DNA of 64,000 nt from the NCBI RefSeq assembly GCF_001435445.1, contig NZ_AZDH01000026.1, positions 2,055 to 66,054 on the forward strand, read 5' to 3'. This DNA comes from Companilactobacillus kimchii DSM 13961 = JCM 10707. GTDB taxonomy: Bacteria > Bacillota > Bacilli > Lactobacillales > Lactobacillaceae. Positions 43,851 to 53,158 of this stretch are shown one piece after another. A program made the position numbers and the translations under genes. The notes below the pieces were generated by a model that saw nothing but the letters and a program-made list of their open reading frames with translations, had not been told where the DNA came from and did not search any database. Every line of letters starts with the position of its first letter. The first letter of the stretch is position 1.

Positions 43851-44489
43851 TTGGATTTTCGAAGTGGCTTGAACAGTGATAAGCCTCAGATAATAAATTT
43901 ACTAGTAGATTCATTTAAGGAATACATCACAACTAAGAACATGTTCCAACAGGAGTTCAGATCTAGTGCTAAGTTTGATAAATTGTTGCGTAAATACTTT
44001 GCTCTAGAGGTTAATGTATTCATGAAAAAAGGTTTGGTTTATGTTGGAGCTGACGGAAAGGGAAAGCCTAGAGCAGTTGCCCTAATTGAATTCAATCAAG
44101 GTCGTCAGATAAGCAACTGGGATTATCTTTCAATGGATGGTCTAAAGTTGATACCGCAGATTCTTATAAGTGGATTCAATGGTTTCAATGCATTCGATAT
44201 CTTTAAATTTGAAGATCTTTTCGACTTAGTAAAAGGTAAGAAGAAATGTGCTGTTGAATATTTAGCCGTAGATAAAAGTTTACGTGGCCAAGGAATTGGT
44301 AGCAAGATGCTAAATAATCACATTAGCCCTTATGTTAAGAAGATTGGTTACCGTAATATTATTTTGGAAACCAACACACAAAAGAACGTTAAATTTTATA
44401 AAAAGAATAATTTTGCCGTACGCTCAGTTAAGAAAGTTAACTTGAGTCATGGTGATGTTAAAGATTGGGTCTTATCAAAGGCTATCTAA
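43851..44489 (+). CDS. GNAT family N-acetyltransferase
   Basis: The 212-residue acetyltransferase is translated from TTG 43851, seven bases after AAGGAGGT. The upstream in-frame ATG at 43803 has no ribosome site. The GNAT core is VEYLAVDKSLRGQGIGSKML, followed by IILETNTQKNVKFYKKNNF. It is a single-gene unit. Its large N-terminal half before the core suggests a two-part substrate pocket, but the substrate is unknown. Confidence 0.83.
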   Translation: MDFRSGLNSDKPQIINLLVDSFKEYITTKNMFQQEFRSSAKFDKLLRKYFALEVNVFMKKGLVYVGADGKGKPRAVALIEFNQGRQISNWDYLSMDGLKLIPQILISGFNGFNAFDIFKFEDLFDLVKGKKKCAVEYLAVDKSLRGQGIGSKMLNNHISPYVKKIGYRNIILETNTQKNVKFYKKNNFAVRSVKKVNLSHGDVKDWVLSKAI

Positions 44490-44499
44490 AACAAAAGTA

Positions 44500-44534
44500 A
44501 AAAGGACACTCACAATTGTGAATGTCCTTTTTTT
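44500..44534 (+). terminator. Terminator after the GNAT gene
   Basis: AAAAGGACACTCACAATT and AATTGTGAATGTCCTTTTTTT form a hairpin with flanking A and T runs. Confidence 0.85.
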
Positions 44535-44627
44535 ACTAAAAACAACTAATTCCTACTCCATAAGAATAACAAATTATTTCATAAGTGACGTTTTTCTTAA
44601 GGAAATTTAAATTATCTTGAGAATTTC

Positions 44628-47045
44628 TTAAACTGATTCAATTAAGTTCCATGACAATATCCCTTTGTAATTACCAGCTGAGGTATTAGGGGCTAAATGA
44701 ATTTGCCAGTCATTTGCACCAACATAGTTAGTTAGATTCAAAGTATCCTGACTTCCCGAAAAGTTAGCTGTCTGAATAGGGACCCCATCAGTTGTAATAG
44801 GTTGCCAAGTACCATCATCAGTGTCTTTACTTGTTCTTTGTCTGATGAATAATAAGCCTGAGTCATCAGTTTGCAAAGTGTCATTATTGGAATCCTTCAT
44901 TTGAGTATCAGCATTATCATTATCATAGGAAACTGAAACATTGAAACTGTTGTCATCAGGGTGAGCAACAATCAAACCACCCTTAGTAGCAACATTATTA
45001 AGAACCATTTCTTTGCCATAAAGATTTACGGCTCCAAAATCTATCAAACTAGGAACTTCAGTAAAGGCGTCACTCTTTTGAATATTAACCGAGGCACCGT
45101 TAGAAACCATATCACCAAGTGTTTCATTTGAAGAACTTACTCCGCCGGAAACAGTGGCAACATTAGTTACTTGACCAACTGCTGCGGAAGTTACCTTAGC
45201 ATTGAATTCCAATGTGACGGTTTCTCCAGCATTAACTTGGTTAATACCAGTATTTATTTGAGAAGATTGATAAGGCGTAGTATCTTTAGGACCTTTAATA
45301 TGAACTTTCCCATCTAGAACAAGTCCGGCAGGGAGGTCATCGGTTAATTTAGTACCAGCTGATAGTGAATCACTGCCGGCAGAGACTTTGTAAACCATGT
45401 AGAAATCAACAATATCACCGATATTTGCATTCGTACTTGTTGTAAAATTGGTTTCACCTTTAGTAACGTTCTTGACGTACTTGTTAAATGTGAAATCAAA
45501 TTTAGATTTTTTAACTGGAATATCTACCGAAGCATCATAAGTTTTACTTGTTGTTTTGGTATCATGTCCAGTGAAGTAAGCCGTATTCGTAAGAGTTTTC
45601 CCACTGGCATCTCGAGTGATACTAGCATTGTATGAAATAGTGGCTTCTTGACCATCTGTCAAAGCTAATGTTGGTGGGATGGTTAATGTTTTAGTCGAAG
45701 CGTCGTAATCACTAGCATTAATAGGGGTGGATGTACCATTATTATAGGTTAGAACTATACTGTTAGGATCAATTTGTAAACCATCAGGAATAGTATCTTT
45801 AAGCTTTTCGTAAGTCCATGAACTTCCATATCCATTGTTACGAACTTTTAGGGAGAACTTTAATTTATCACCAATATTGTTAGTACCAGTACTGTTAGTT
45901 TGATTGGTATAAGTCTTACTTACAACCGGTAGAGCATAGGGACTAGCGGTAACACCCATTGTTGAGCCATAGTGTGCAGTTTCACCAGCTTTTAAAGTAG
46001 TTGGATCCCATTTTAAAGTGTAACTAGAGTCGGTAAGTGACGAGGAACCGGTAATTGGATCTCCGTATTTATAGTTCTTTGCTTCAGCACCAGCTCCAGT
46101 TTTAGAATCGAATCCTTTGATCCAATCCATACTGCCACTAGCATAACTTTGTCCAGCATAATATTTGAATCCATCTGGAATTTCATTGGTAACCATTAAT
46201 TTGTAAGAGCCATCTTCAATGAATAAACCATTAGAATTTCCCAAATCCTTTATCAGAACACGATCGTTCTCACTTAATTTAGTATCCTCACCATATAGAA
46301 CTTGAAATGATTGTGTTCGGCTAGAATTATTAGTTAAAAATAGTTCTCTTTGAACAATGGCTGAGTTAGTTGGTGAGGCACGTAGAACAATTTCTGCTTT
46401 TAGATCAAAGACATTACTGCCAGTTCCGGTTCCTCTTACAAAATCACCAACAATTTTATAAGCGGCATGTCCGTTGGAATCTTTTCCAATATAGAATTTT
46501 TTATTTTGCATGTAAGAACTTGAAGACACATTAATAGAACTACCGCCCAGAAGAGCATACTTACTAGCAGTAACACCACTGAGTCCAAAACTAGTATTAA
46601 GAGGTGTAATTAAAAAGTCAGGTGAAGTGGCTGAGACTTGGTCTGTATTAGCTGATGACGTAGCAGAGGTATGGGAACCCTGAAAAACTGAACCAATATA
46701 GTTTCCATTATCGTTAAGAAAGACATTAATTTTTGATCTGTAAATATTATTTCCTGATTGGGAAACTGACGGTTGAGTAAGTGTATTATCAGACATGGAT
46801 TTTACTTTACCATTTGTATCCTGAGTTAAACCAAAAGCATATCCTAGACTAATTCCGGGAGCAATTTCCAATTGTTGATATGAATTTACTGAAGACGTAT
46901 TTGAATTCCAAGTAATATCTTTATCGTAACTTGTTTGGGTATCAGGATCAGCTGCATGTACATTTGTGACGGGAATCAAGAACATAAAAATAAAAGCCAT
47001 AAAAAAGATCATTAAACAAAATTCAATTGATTTGAGTCTTTTCAT
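44628..47045 (-). CDS. Large secreted surface protein with DUF11-type repeats and WxL-like C-terminus
   Basis: From ATG 47045 (after GGGAGGG) the protein is 805 residues. It has a signal peptide (FFMAFIFMFLIPVTNVHAA) and a beta-rich N-terminal ligand-like region (about 40-330). Two DUF11/isopeptide-type domains follow, with patterns such as KTYTNQTNSTGTNNIGDKL and FTFNKYVKNVTKGETNFTTS. The last ~140 residues begin SLIDFGAVNL and end SAGNYKGILSWNLIESV. They resemble the peptidoglycan-binding WxL domain and are shared in outline with the protein at 49282-51249. No LPxTG anchor is present. It is likely an adhesin. Confidence 0.8.
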   Translation of the reverse strand: MKRLKSIEFCLMIFFMAFIFMFLIPVTNVHAADPDTQTSYDKDITWNSNTSSVNSYQQLEIAPGISLGYAFGLTQDTNGKVKSMSDNTLTQPSVSQSGNNIYRSKINVFLNDNGNYIGSVFQGSHTSATSSANTDQVSATSPDFLITPLNTSFGLSGVTASKYALLGGSSINVSSSSYMQNKKFYIGKDSNGHAAYKIVGDFVRGTGTGSNVFDLKAEIVLRASPTNSAIVQRELFLTNNSSRTQSFQVLYGEDTKLSENDRVLIKDLGNSNGLFIEDGSYKLMVTNEIPDGFKYYAGQSYASGSMDWIKGFDSKTGAGAEAKNYKYGDPITGSSSLTDSSYTLKWDPTTLKAGETAHYGSTMGVTASPYALPVVSKTYTNQTNSTGTNNIGDKLKFSLKVRNNGYGSSWTYEKLKDTIPDGLQIDPNSIVLTYNNGTSTPINASDYDASTKTLTIPPTLALTDGQEATISYNASITRDASGKTLTNTAYFTGHDTKTTSKTYDASVDIPVKKSKFDFTFNKYVKNVTKGETNFTTSTNANIGDIVDFYMVYKVSAGSDSLSAGTKLTDDLPAGLVLDGKVHIKGPKDTTPYQSSQINTGINQVNAGETVTLEFNAKVTSAAVGQVTNVATVSGGVSSSNETLGDMVSNGASVNIQKSDAFTEVPSLIDFGAVNLYGKEMVLNNVATKGGLIVAHPDDNSFNVSVSYDNDNADTQMKDSNNDTLQTDDSGLLFIRQRTSKDTDDGTWQPITTDGVPIQTANFSGSQDTLNLTNYVGANDWQIHLAPNTSAGNYKGILSWNLIESV

Positions 47046-47224
47046 AAATAATTCCCTCCCGCAAATACTATTATTCACAACCATTATAATACTATATTTA
47101 AAATAATTAATTAATATTCTGATTAATTATTCTGGTTTTCAGTTTATACGGGAGATTTATAAAAAGTTCAAAAAAGAAATTAAAATTATAGAACTTTTAC
47201 TTATATTTAAGGGAATAATTGAAT

Positions 47225-47842
47225 TTAATTTTTGTTCAAACCATTTTTTAATGATTCCAGGCCTTCATTTGCGATAAAGTAAACTAATATTAGAGCCGCA
47301 ATTGAATCAACCCACCATAGACCAAAAAGGGCAGTTAGAATAGCACCTAAGAGAACTGTTCCAGCCATGTAGGCGCAAGTAATATTACACATTCCATCTT
47401 CAATCAAGGAATTAGAATTAATTTTTTTGCCTAGAGAACGTTTTTTAATGGTAAAAAAGGGCATTAGTAGAACTGAAGCAATTGCAATTGAGATACCGGA
47501 AATACTAGTGTCAGCTGCTTGATGAGTAACCAAATTGAAAATTGATACGATAATGACGTAAATTGATAGTAGCAATAGTACACTACCGACAATTAAAGAG
47601 GATTTCTTTTCAGCATTTTCAATCTGTTCGACCGGAGCATTATTGAATTCTTTTTTTAAGCGCCAAATCAAAGTACTCCCAGAAATGATTTCTAAAAAAC
47701 TGTCCAAACCGAAAGCAATTAATAGAATTGATCCAGCTTTTATTCCTGAATAGAACCCGACAATAAATTCAAAGGACATCCAAATGGTTGAAAGATACTC
47801 TATTTGAAGACTCTTTTTGACATAATCTATTTTATTCTCCAT
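47225..47842 (-). CDS. Cation diffusion facilitator-like membrane protein
   Basis: The 205-residue protein has six helices and begins [19 protein letters not shown]. Its conserved [17 protein letters not shown] and [19 protein letters not shown] segments hold the metal-site acids of CDF transporters. It lacks the C-terminal cytosolic metal-sensing domain, so it is a short form. It overlaps the upstream ArsR gene by 11 bases, making a two-gene metal-response operon. The metal cannot be named. Confidence 0.82.
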   Translation of the reverse strand: MENKIDYVKKSLQIEYLSTIWMSFEFIVGFYSGIKAGSILLIAFGLDSFLEIISGSTLIWRLKKEFNNAPVEQIENAEKKSSLIVGSVLLLLSIYVIIVSIFNLVTHQAADTSISGISIAIASVLLMPFFTIKKRSLGKKINSNSLIEDGMCNITCAYMAGTVLLGAILTALFGLWWVDSIAALILVYFIANEGLESLKNGLNKN

Positions 47843-48158
47843 GTTTTTTACCTCGCATAACGTGATCAGCATGTTCTAGAGTTTCATTGATAACGTCTAA
47901 AATATGAGGATCATCTAATTGATAATAATTGGCTTTTCCTACTCGATGAGAACTTACTAGTTGATAACTTTTAAGAAGTGCTAGTTGGTGAGAGATAACC
48001 GATTGCTCGACTCCCAATAATTCGACAAGTTCACTGACATTCATTTCCTTTTGTTCCAAAACGTTGAGCATTTGGATTCGAGTTGGATTGCTTAGTAATT
48101 TCAATATTCTTTGTGACTCGTTTAAGAGATCCGGAGCAATGATTTTTATTTGTGACAT
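47832..48158 (-). CDS. ArsR/SmtB family metal-responsive repressor
   Basis: The 108-residue winged-helix repressor contains [20 protein letters not shown] followed by [20 protein letters not shown] and [20 protein letters not shown], the canonical ArsR fold. The C-terminus ([13 protein letters not shown]) and [12 protein letters not shown] may contain the alpha5 metal ligands. The ATG at 48158 has a GAGGAGG site; the longer frame to 48242 would run through the operator. It controls itself and the CDF gene. Confidence 0.9.
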   Translation of the reverse strand: MSQIKIIAPDLLNESQRILKLLSNPTRIQMLNVLEQKEMNVSELVELLGVEQSVISHQLALLKSYQLVSSHRVGKANYYQLDDPHILDVINETLEHADHVMRGKKHGE

Positions 48159-48169
48159 ATTTTCCTCCT

Positions 48170-48197
48170 CTACATATGTTGCTTTTAACATATGTAG
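48170..48197 (-). promoter_or_regulatory. ArsR operator
   Basis: CTACATATGTT and AACATATGTAG are perfect inverted arms separated by six bases. They lie 12 bases upstream of the repressor start, as for ArsR/SmtB operators. Confidence 0.75.
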
Positions 48198-48277
48198 ATA
48201 GTAACATATCATCAAGGGAAATAATATTATGGTAAAATTCATTTATTGGATATTAATAAATTGTGGAGGATTTGATC

Positions 48278-49036
48278 ATGACGGATTTCACTGGAAATTA
48301 TTCGGATCAAAAGATAACCATAGATTTAAAGGATTTAGGAAGTATTAATTATTATCTCAAGAAACCTGAGGAATATAGTAAAGAATCAATTTTCTTGATG
48401 ATGCAAAATCGTGAAATTATTGGATTAGGAATTGGAGATCTGGATAATACCGAAACTGCCACAAGCTATATTGAAATCGTGGTACCGGAAAATTTTATTG
48501 TTACGGATTTCTTTTATTTCCTAACTAAACGAATGGTGCAATCGGGTTATAAAATAAATGTTGAGTATAAAATGAAGATCTCTCAAATCTCACAACAATT
48601 ATATGAGAAATATTGGAGGAATATTTTACCGATTTTATCTGCTTTTGGATTGAGAACAATTCCAATTAGAAAAGGTAAACCACGCCATAAATTCATGGCA
48701 TCGCTAGCGGATGTACCTTTTAAAATAGATTATCGGGGTAGTAAGGCAATAGTTTATTGGCAAAAGCGTAATCAATTTTTAGTTAAATCTGGGGCCATAT
48801 TGAGTGAACAAGCACCTTTAACCAAGGCCGGTGTAGTCGGCTTTGCTGGTAGATTTGGTTTACGTTTACGTCAGGAACATGAAGAAGAAATACAAAATAA
48901 TACTTTAATAAAGGATATCGTTCTACGAAGTGTTAATGAGGTGGGGATGTTTCTTTATTTTGCGGGGACTAATGGTTGGTTACAATTGAAGTCACCATCA
49001 GGTCAAACTTTACATGAATTGACAGTAGAAGATTAA
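48278..49036 (+). CDS. Protein with DUF4357-like C-terminus, unknown function
   Basis: The 252-residue cytosolic protein has an N-terminal half that looks like a mixed alpha/beta domain (SIFLMMQNREIIGLGIGDLD). The C-terminal half (about 165-252) has FLVKSGAILSEQAP and NGWLQLKSPSGQTLHEL, similar in pattern to DUF4357, a small domain often attached to nucleases and methylases. No catalytic motif was recognised. ATG 48278 follows GGAGG by eight bases. It is transcribed away from the ArsR operon. Confidence 0.55.
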   Translation: MTDFTGNYSDQKITIDLKDLGSINYYLKKPEEYSKESIFLMMQNREIIGLGIGDLDNTETATSYIEIVVPENFIVTDFFYFLTKRMVQSGYKINVEYKMKISQISQQLYEKYWRNILPILSAFGLRTIPIRKGKPRHKFMASLADVPFKIDYRGSKAIVYWQKRNQFLVKSGAILSEQAPLTKAGVVGFAGRFGLRLRQEHEEEIQNNTLIKDIVLRSVNEVGMFLYFAGTNGWLQLKSPSGQTLHELTVED

Positions 49037-49080
49037 AAAAAGTTAGTCGGATAGTATTATTCTTAATAATAACGGTCAAT

Positions 49081-49146
49081 AAATAGGCGTCTATTGGGTT
49101 CGTAGTACACAGTTGTGTACCGAATTTTCAATAGATGCCTATTTTA
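49081..49146 (+). terminator. Long nested terminator
   Basis: AAATAGGCGTCTATTG pairs with CAATAGATGCCTATTTT, and an inner GTACACAGTTGTGTAC hairpin sits in the loop. Confidence 0.8.
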
Positions 49147-49281
49147 TTCCAATACAAGGAATAATATTTTTGAGAATAGGAATATTTTATATAAAATATT
49201 AAATTGAATATAAGCACTTTTATTTCATAAATCCAAAAAAATAATATATTATATTAATGGTCGGTCTAGGAAGGAAACATT

Positions 49282-51249
49282 ATGATAAAAAGGTTTAATA
49301 GAACGGGATTTTACTTAATTGTATTATTGGTAGTAATATCTTGTTTATTTATTAATATTAAGGTTAATTCATTAACTGTTAGAGCTGACGATCAGACGGT
49401 AAAACCATATGAGAAACCAACTTCAGATCCACTTATTTTCTTAGGTATTTGGTTATCTAATGGTTATTCATTACAGCCAGAAACAGATTATTATACTCAG
49501 GTAGGACAATCAATTGTGGTGCATACTTCGGCTAGTAGATCTATCTGGACGGTTTTAACTGGACCAGTAGATTCCCCACACTATAGATGGTATAAGTCCA
49601 CAGATTATGGTGAGAATTGGAGCAGTGTTTCTGAGTCAGATGGTGGTCATCGTATGAACTTTTCAATTACTCCTAAGAGTTCAGGAACAACATGGTATCA
49701 GCTCGATACGCAATATTACACATTATTAACGCCTCTTTTAAAAACTCATATTTATTCTAGAGTTACAGCGGTACATGTTAAAGATCCAGTGAATGCCACT
49801 AGCCTCAAAGTAACCGCTGACAATGATTATATATATAATGAATCGGATTCTGATTTAGCACAGAATTATACGTTTATTCATGCTTACCCAACACCATCGG
49901 ATGCAACTGGTAAGATAACTTATTCAGTAGATAAACCTGAAATAGCCAGTTTCGCACAAGATTCTGAAAATGGTGGGACAACGAATAAATTGGTTGCCAA
50001 AAGTGGAGCTGTCGGTACTGTGAGAGTAACTGCTAAAATGCAAAATCCTGATGGTTCAACGACCACAGGCTATACTGATGTTAGAGTTGGTGGTGGTCTT
50101 GATGATCAAACAGTTGATGTTGGTCAACCTGCGACATTTAGTATGCATGGTAATGTAGATGCAACTAATTCTAATGCTAGTGGAAGTATTCAAATTAAAT
50201 GGTATAAGTATGATAAGGATGGAAAAAAGACCACTGTAGCAACCAGCAATAGTAGCAACTATAAGGATTATGTTGATTACACTATTCCTAAAACAACAAT
50301 GGATGATGATGGAACACAGTATCAAGCACAAATAACAGTTTCACTATTAGGATTTATTCAAACAGATAGTTTAACTACTAATAAAGCAACGTTGAATGTT
50401 AAAAATAGTCCTGATCTTTCTATTTCTACTAAAATTGTTAATAATACTTATGATGATGGTAGTAATACTTCTGATACTTTGAATAAAGTGACAAATAACG
50501 ATAATATTTCATATGAATTCAACTTAAAAAATAATAAAGAAAATTCAATTCTGGCCAATGGAAGTTATGTGGTTCCTATTCATGACGGAACAACTGTAAA
50601 TAATGTTGAATTAGATGGAACCAAGTTAAGTTCGGATGACTACACGATTTATAACAAGTCGGATGATAAAGATTCATATCTTATTATTAATGGAATAGAT
50701 TTCAATGAAACCACAGAATCACATACGTTAAAGGTCGATACGAATGTTTCAGGAATAACGAACGCTGAAAAATTTGAATCTGTTCCTTATTACTATGGTG
50801 ATGATTATGGTGGTTCAGTTTATCAAAAAATGGCAAGTAAACATACAATAAATTATGTAAATGACAAATTTAATGCAGACGTAAATAATATTGATTTTGG
50901 AACGATTGAAGATTCAGAGAAGAATAAGATATATTATCGTCAAGATGATAATAACTTACCTAATAATACAGTTAATATTGATGATGAAAGAAGAGATAAA
51001 AAAGCCATGAGGGTTTTGGTGTCTCAATCAGAACCATTAGGTCAGGGAATGATATTGCGTTATTACCAAAATGGTAACTATACTAATTTGTCGAGTAGTG
51101 ATCTTTTAATTAAGAGTTTTGATCAAGATAATATCTCTTCAATTGGATGGAAAAAGGATGATGGTATCTTACTTTATATTGGAGATGCTTTACCAATGTC
51201 AGGTGAATACAAAACTGAATTGAAATGGACTTTTGAAGATAGTATTTAA
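49282..51249 (+). CDS. Secreted surface protein with Ig-like repeats and WxL-like C-terminus
   Basis: The 655-residue protein has a signal peptide (FYLIVLLVVISCLFINIKVN, cleaved near RADDQ). Domains: an N-terminal region (about 35-165) and a BIG2-like domain (about 165-275: KLVAKSGAVGTVRVTAKM). An Ig-like region (about 275-375) follows, then a DUF11-like part (about 375-500). The C-terminal ~130 residues begin NNIDFGTIED and end SGEYKTELKWTFEDSI. That final domain matches the end of the 44628-47045 protein. Expected to be wall-associated; adhesion is inferred. Confidence 0.78.
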   Translation: MIKRFNRTGFYLIVLLVVISCLFINIKVNSLTVRADDQTVKPYEKPTSDPLIFLGIWLSNGYSLQPETDYYTQVGQSIVVHTSASRSIWTVLTGPVDSPHYRWYKSTDYGENWSSVSESDGGHRMNFSITPKSSGTTWYQLDTQYYTLLTPLLKTHIYSRVTAVHVKDPVNATSLKVTADNDYIYNESDSDLAQNYTFIHAYPTPSDATGKITYSVDKPEIASFAQDSENGGTTNKLVAKSGAVGTVRVTAKMQNPDGSTTTGYTDVRVGGGLDDQTVDVGQPATFSMHGNVDATNSNASGSIQIKWYKYDKDGKKTTVATSNSSNYKDYVDYTIPKTTMDDDGTQYQAQITVSLLGFIQTDSLTTNKATLNVKNSPDLSISTKIVNNTYDDGSNTSDTLNKVTNNDNISYEFNLKNNKENSILANGSYVVPIHDGTTVNNVELDGTKLSSDDYTIYNKSDDKDSYLIINGIDFNETTESHTLKVDTNVSGITNAEKFESVPYYYGDDYGGSVYQKMASKHTINYVNDKFNADVNNIDFGTIEDSEKNKIYYRQDDNNLPNNTVNIDDERRDKKAMRVLVSQSEPLGQGMILRYYQNGNYTNLSSSDLLIKSFDQDNISSIGWKKDDGILLYIGDALPMSGEYKTELKWTFEDSI

Positions 51250-51310
51250 AGGATACTAATAGCAATTATTTTGAAATAAATTATCTTCTTTTTGGATTTT
51301 TAAAATAAAA

Positions 51311-51368
51311 TAACGGCATTCATTTAGTGGGCATATGTGAGTATGTCTTCTAAATGGATGCCGTTTTT
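51311..51368. terminator. Bidirectional terminator
   Basis: AACGGCATTCATTTAG pairs with CTAAATGGATGCCGTT, with A/T runs on both sides. It lies between the surface-protein gene and the convergent cysteine-rich gene. Confidence 0.83.
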
Positions 51369-51380
51369 CGCTTCTGGATT

Positions 51381-51536
51381 TTAGATTGCACTTGGTGTTT
51401 TAGGACCACAATAACCATTGCAAGCACATTTTTGATCATCAATCATAGGACAATGACAGATTCCCTCTTTACCTGAACAGTGGCAACTAGAAAAACAAGT
51501 CATTCCTTGATGACAGTATGGATTATTATCAGACAT
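51381..51536 (-). CDS. Small cysteine-rich, metallothionein-like protein
   Basis: This 51-residue frame begins MSDNNPYCHQ and has nine Cys: residues 8, 14, 18, 20, 27, 29, 38, 40 and 43. It also has three His (9, 19, 28). The spacing C-x5-C-x3-C-x-C, C-x-C and C-x-C-x2-C, with CHC and CAC clusters, looks like a metal-thiolate or zinc-ribbon protein. AAGGGGGAAG is five bases before the ATG, a strong ribosome site. It is divergent from an MFS transporter at 51633. Bacterial metallothionein is the closest concept, but no exact family was recognised. A role in metal binding or redox buffering is inference. Confidence 0.8.
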   Translation of the reverse strand: MSDNNPYCHQGMTCFSSCHCSGKEGICHCPMIDDQKCACNGYCGPKTPSAI

Positions 51537-51632
51537 TTTGACTTCCCCCTTAATTAAAGAATATCATACGTTGACAATGAATATTTAGATGATAAACTTT
51601 TCACAACTTTATAATATGTTTAAGGGGAAATT

Positions 51633-52796
51633 ATGAAAAGAGTATCAGCTAAAACATTGATTTTTGGAGCATTTTTAGAATCAGTTGGCGCTAGCTTTAT
51701 TTGGCCTATTAATACAATTTTTATTCACAATTACTTACACAAGTCATTAGCCATTGCTGGTATAGTTTTATTCGTTAATTCTCTTCTGACCTTTTTAGGA
51801 AATTATTTGGGTGGAAAATTGTTTGATCGCTGGGGTGGTCACAAAACAGTTATTATCAGTACGTTAATTGGATTATTGTCATTAGTTGGTTTGATTTTTA
51901 ATCATGGTTGGCCAGCGTATCCAATTCTGTTACCAATCCTAGGGTTTGGTGTCGGAAGTGCTTTTACAGTTATTAATTCATTTGCGGCACAGATTGATGA
52001 TGTTGATCGATATAAACTTTTTAACGGTATTTATATGGGAACCAACTTAGGAAATGCTATCGGTACAGCTTTAGGCGGTTATATTGCTGGAGTCCAAATG
52101 ACGTTAGTTTTTGTGGCTAATTTTTTCTTTTTGACACTTTTCTTCCTATTAGTAATCTTTAGCTACAATAATCGGGAAGTGGTAGTTGAAAATGGCACAA
52201 AGGATGAGATTAAAAAGGTAAGAAAAACTAAATTACAACCGGGAGTTGGTCTGATTGCGTTGTTCTTAGGAGTATCGTGGTTAGCATATTCACAATGGAG
52301 TAGTAATATCTCTGCCCACTTAACCAATTTAGGAATTCCTGTCAGTCGTTACAGTTTATTGTGGACTATCAATGCAGTGGTTATTGTTTTAGTTTTGCCG
52401 TTAATTAATCGTTTAGTTGAAAACAAAGCGTGGTTTAAACGAATTCAGATACCACTTGGAGTTATCTTGTTCATTGCGGCGTTTGCTTCGATTATTAATG
52501 CCAAAGTTTATTTAGCGTTTGTTATTGGGATGGTTGTCTTAACTTTAGGTGAGACTCTAGTTTATCCGGGGATTCCAGCCATGGTCAGTGAATCGACACC
52601 GAAATCGGAAGCAGGGCGTTATCAAAGTTTATTAAGTATGTCATCGACATTTGCTAGAGCCATTGGACCGTTAGTTGGTGGACTGATTGTAGAACATGGT
52701 TCTTACAATTTGTTATATTTGGTAGCGATAGTTATTTTGGCAGTGTCTTTGGTAATTTTGCGGTTTGGTCATCGAAAGTTACTTGCTAACAACTAG
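51633..52796 (+). CDS. MFS transporter
   Basis: The 387-residue protein has 12 helices. The start (AKTLIFGAFLESVGASFIWP) and the loop 2-3 motif (NYLGGKLFDRWGGHKTVI) are typical of the MFS. The substrate is unknown; similarity is to efflux rather than sugar-uptake families. It shares the upstream region with the cysteine-rich gene on the other strand. The last four bases overlap the convergent gene at 52793. Confidence 0.87.
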   Translation: MKRVSAKTLIFGAFLESVGASFIWPINTIFIHNYLHKSLAIAGIVLFVNSLLTFLGNYLGGKLFDRWGGHKTVIISTLIGLLSLVGLIFNHGWPAYPILLPILGFGVGSAFTVINSFAAQIDDVDRYKLFNGIYMGTNLGNAIGTALGGYIAGVQMTLVFVANFFFLTLFFLLVIFSYNNREVVVENGTKDEIKKVRKTKLQPGVGLIALFLGVSWLAYSQWSSNISAHLTNLGIPVSRYSLLWTINAVVIVLVLPLINRLVENKAWFKRIQIPLGVILFIAAFASIINAKVYLAFVIGMVVLTLGETLVYPGIPAMVSESTPKSEAGRYQSLLSMSSTFARAIGPLVGGLIVEHGSYNLLYLVAIVILAVSLVILRFGHRKLLANN

Positions 52797-53101
52797 TCAT
52801 AATAATTAAAAGGAAAATGGTTAATAGAAATTATATGTGGGTTCCATAAATAGAGACCGAGGTGTTTGTAAAAAAATTTAGTCTTCTGATTAGTGGCTTT
52901 GTAGACAATATTGCCATTGTTCAGTTCAGAACTAATAATGCTTTTGATTTGAAATGTGTAGGGAATTTCAGGAACAACAAAGAAACTAGAATAATAGTGG
53001 CAAGCGCTACAATATTTTTTTAATGCAATCTCCCTAGACAGTAATCGATCTCTGTTAATATCATTCGATATTTGTAGAAAAGTTGAAAGCAATTTTGGCA
53101 A
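52793..53101 (-). CDS. Hypothetical protein
   Basis: The 102-residue frame starts at TTG 53101 with GGGAG seven bases before. It has CSACHYY in the middle and an aromatic C-terminus (HPHIISINHFPFNYYD-like). No family or motif can be named. It converges on the MFS gene. A chance frame cannot be excluded, but the ribosome site favours a real gene. Confidence 0.45.
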   Translation of the reverse strand: MPKLLSTFLQISNDINRDRLLSREIALKKYCSACHYYSSFFVVPEIPYTFQIKSIISSELNNGNIVYKATNQKTKFFYKHLGLYLWNPHIISINHFPFNYYD

Positions 53102-53158
53102 ATAAAGACTCCCTAATATATGAAGACCGTTAGTCTAATAATTAAGGAGTATAGTGGT

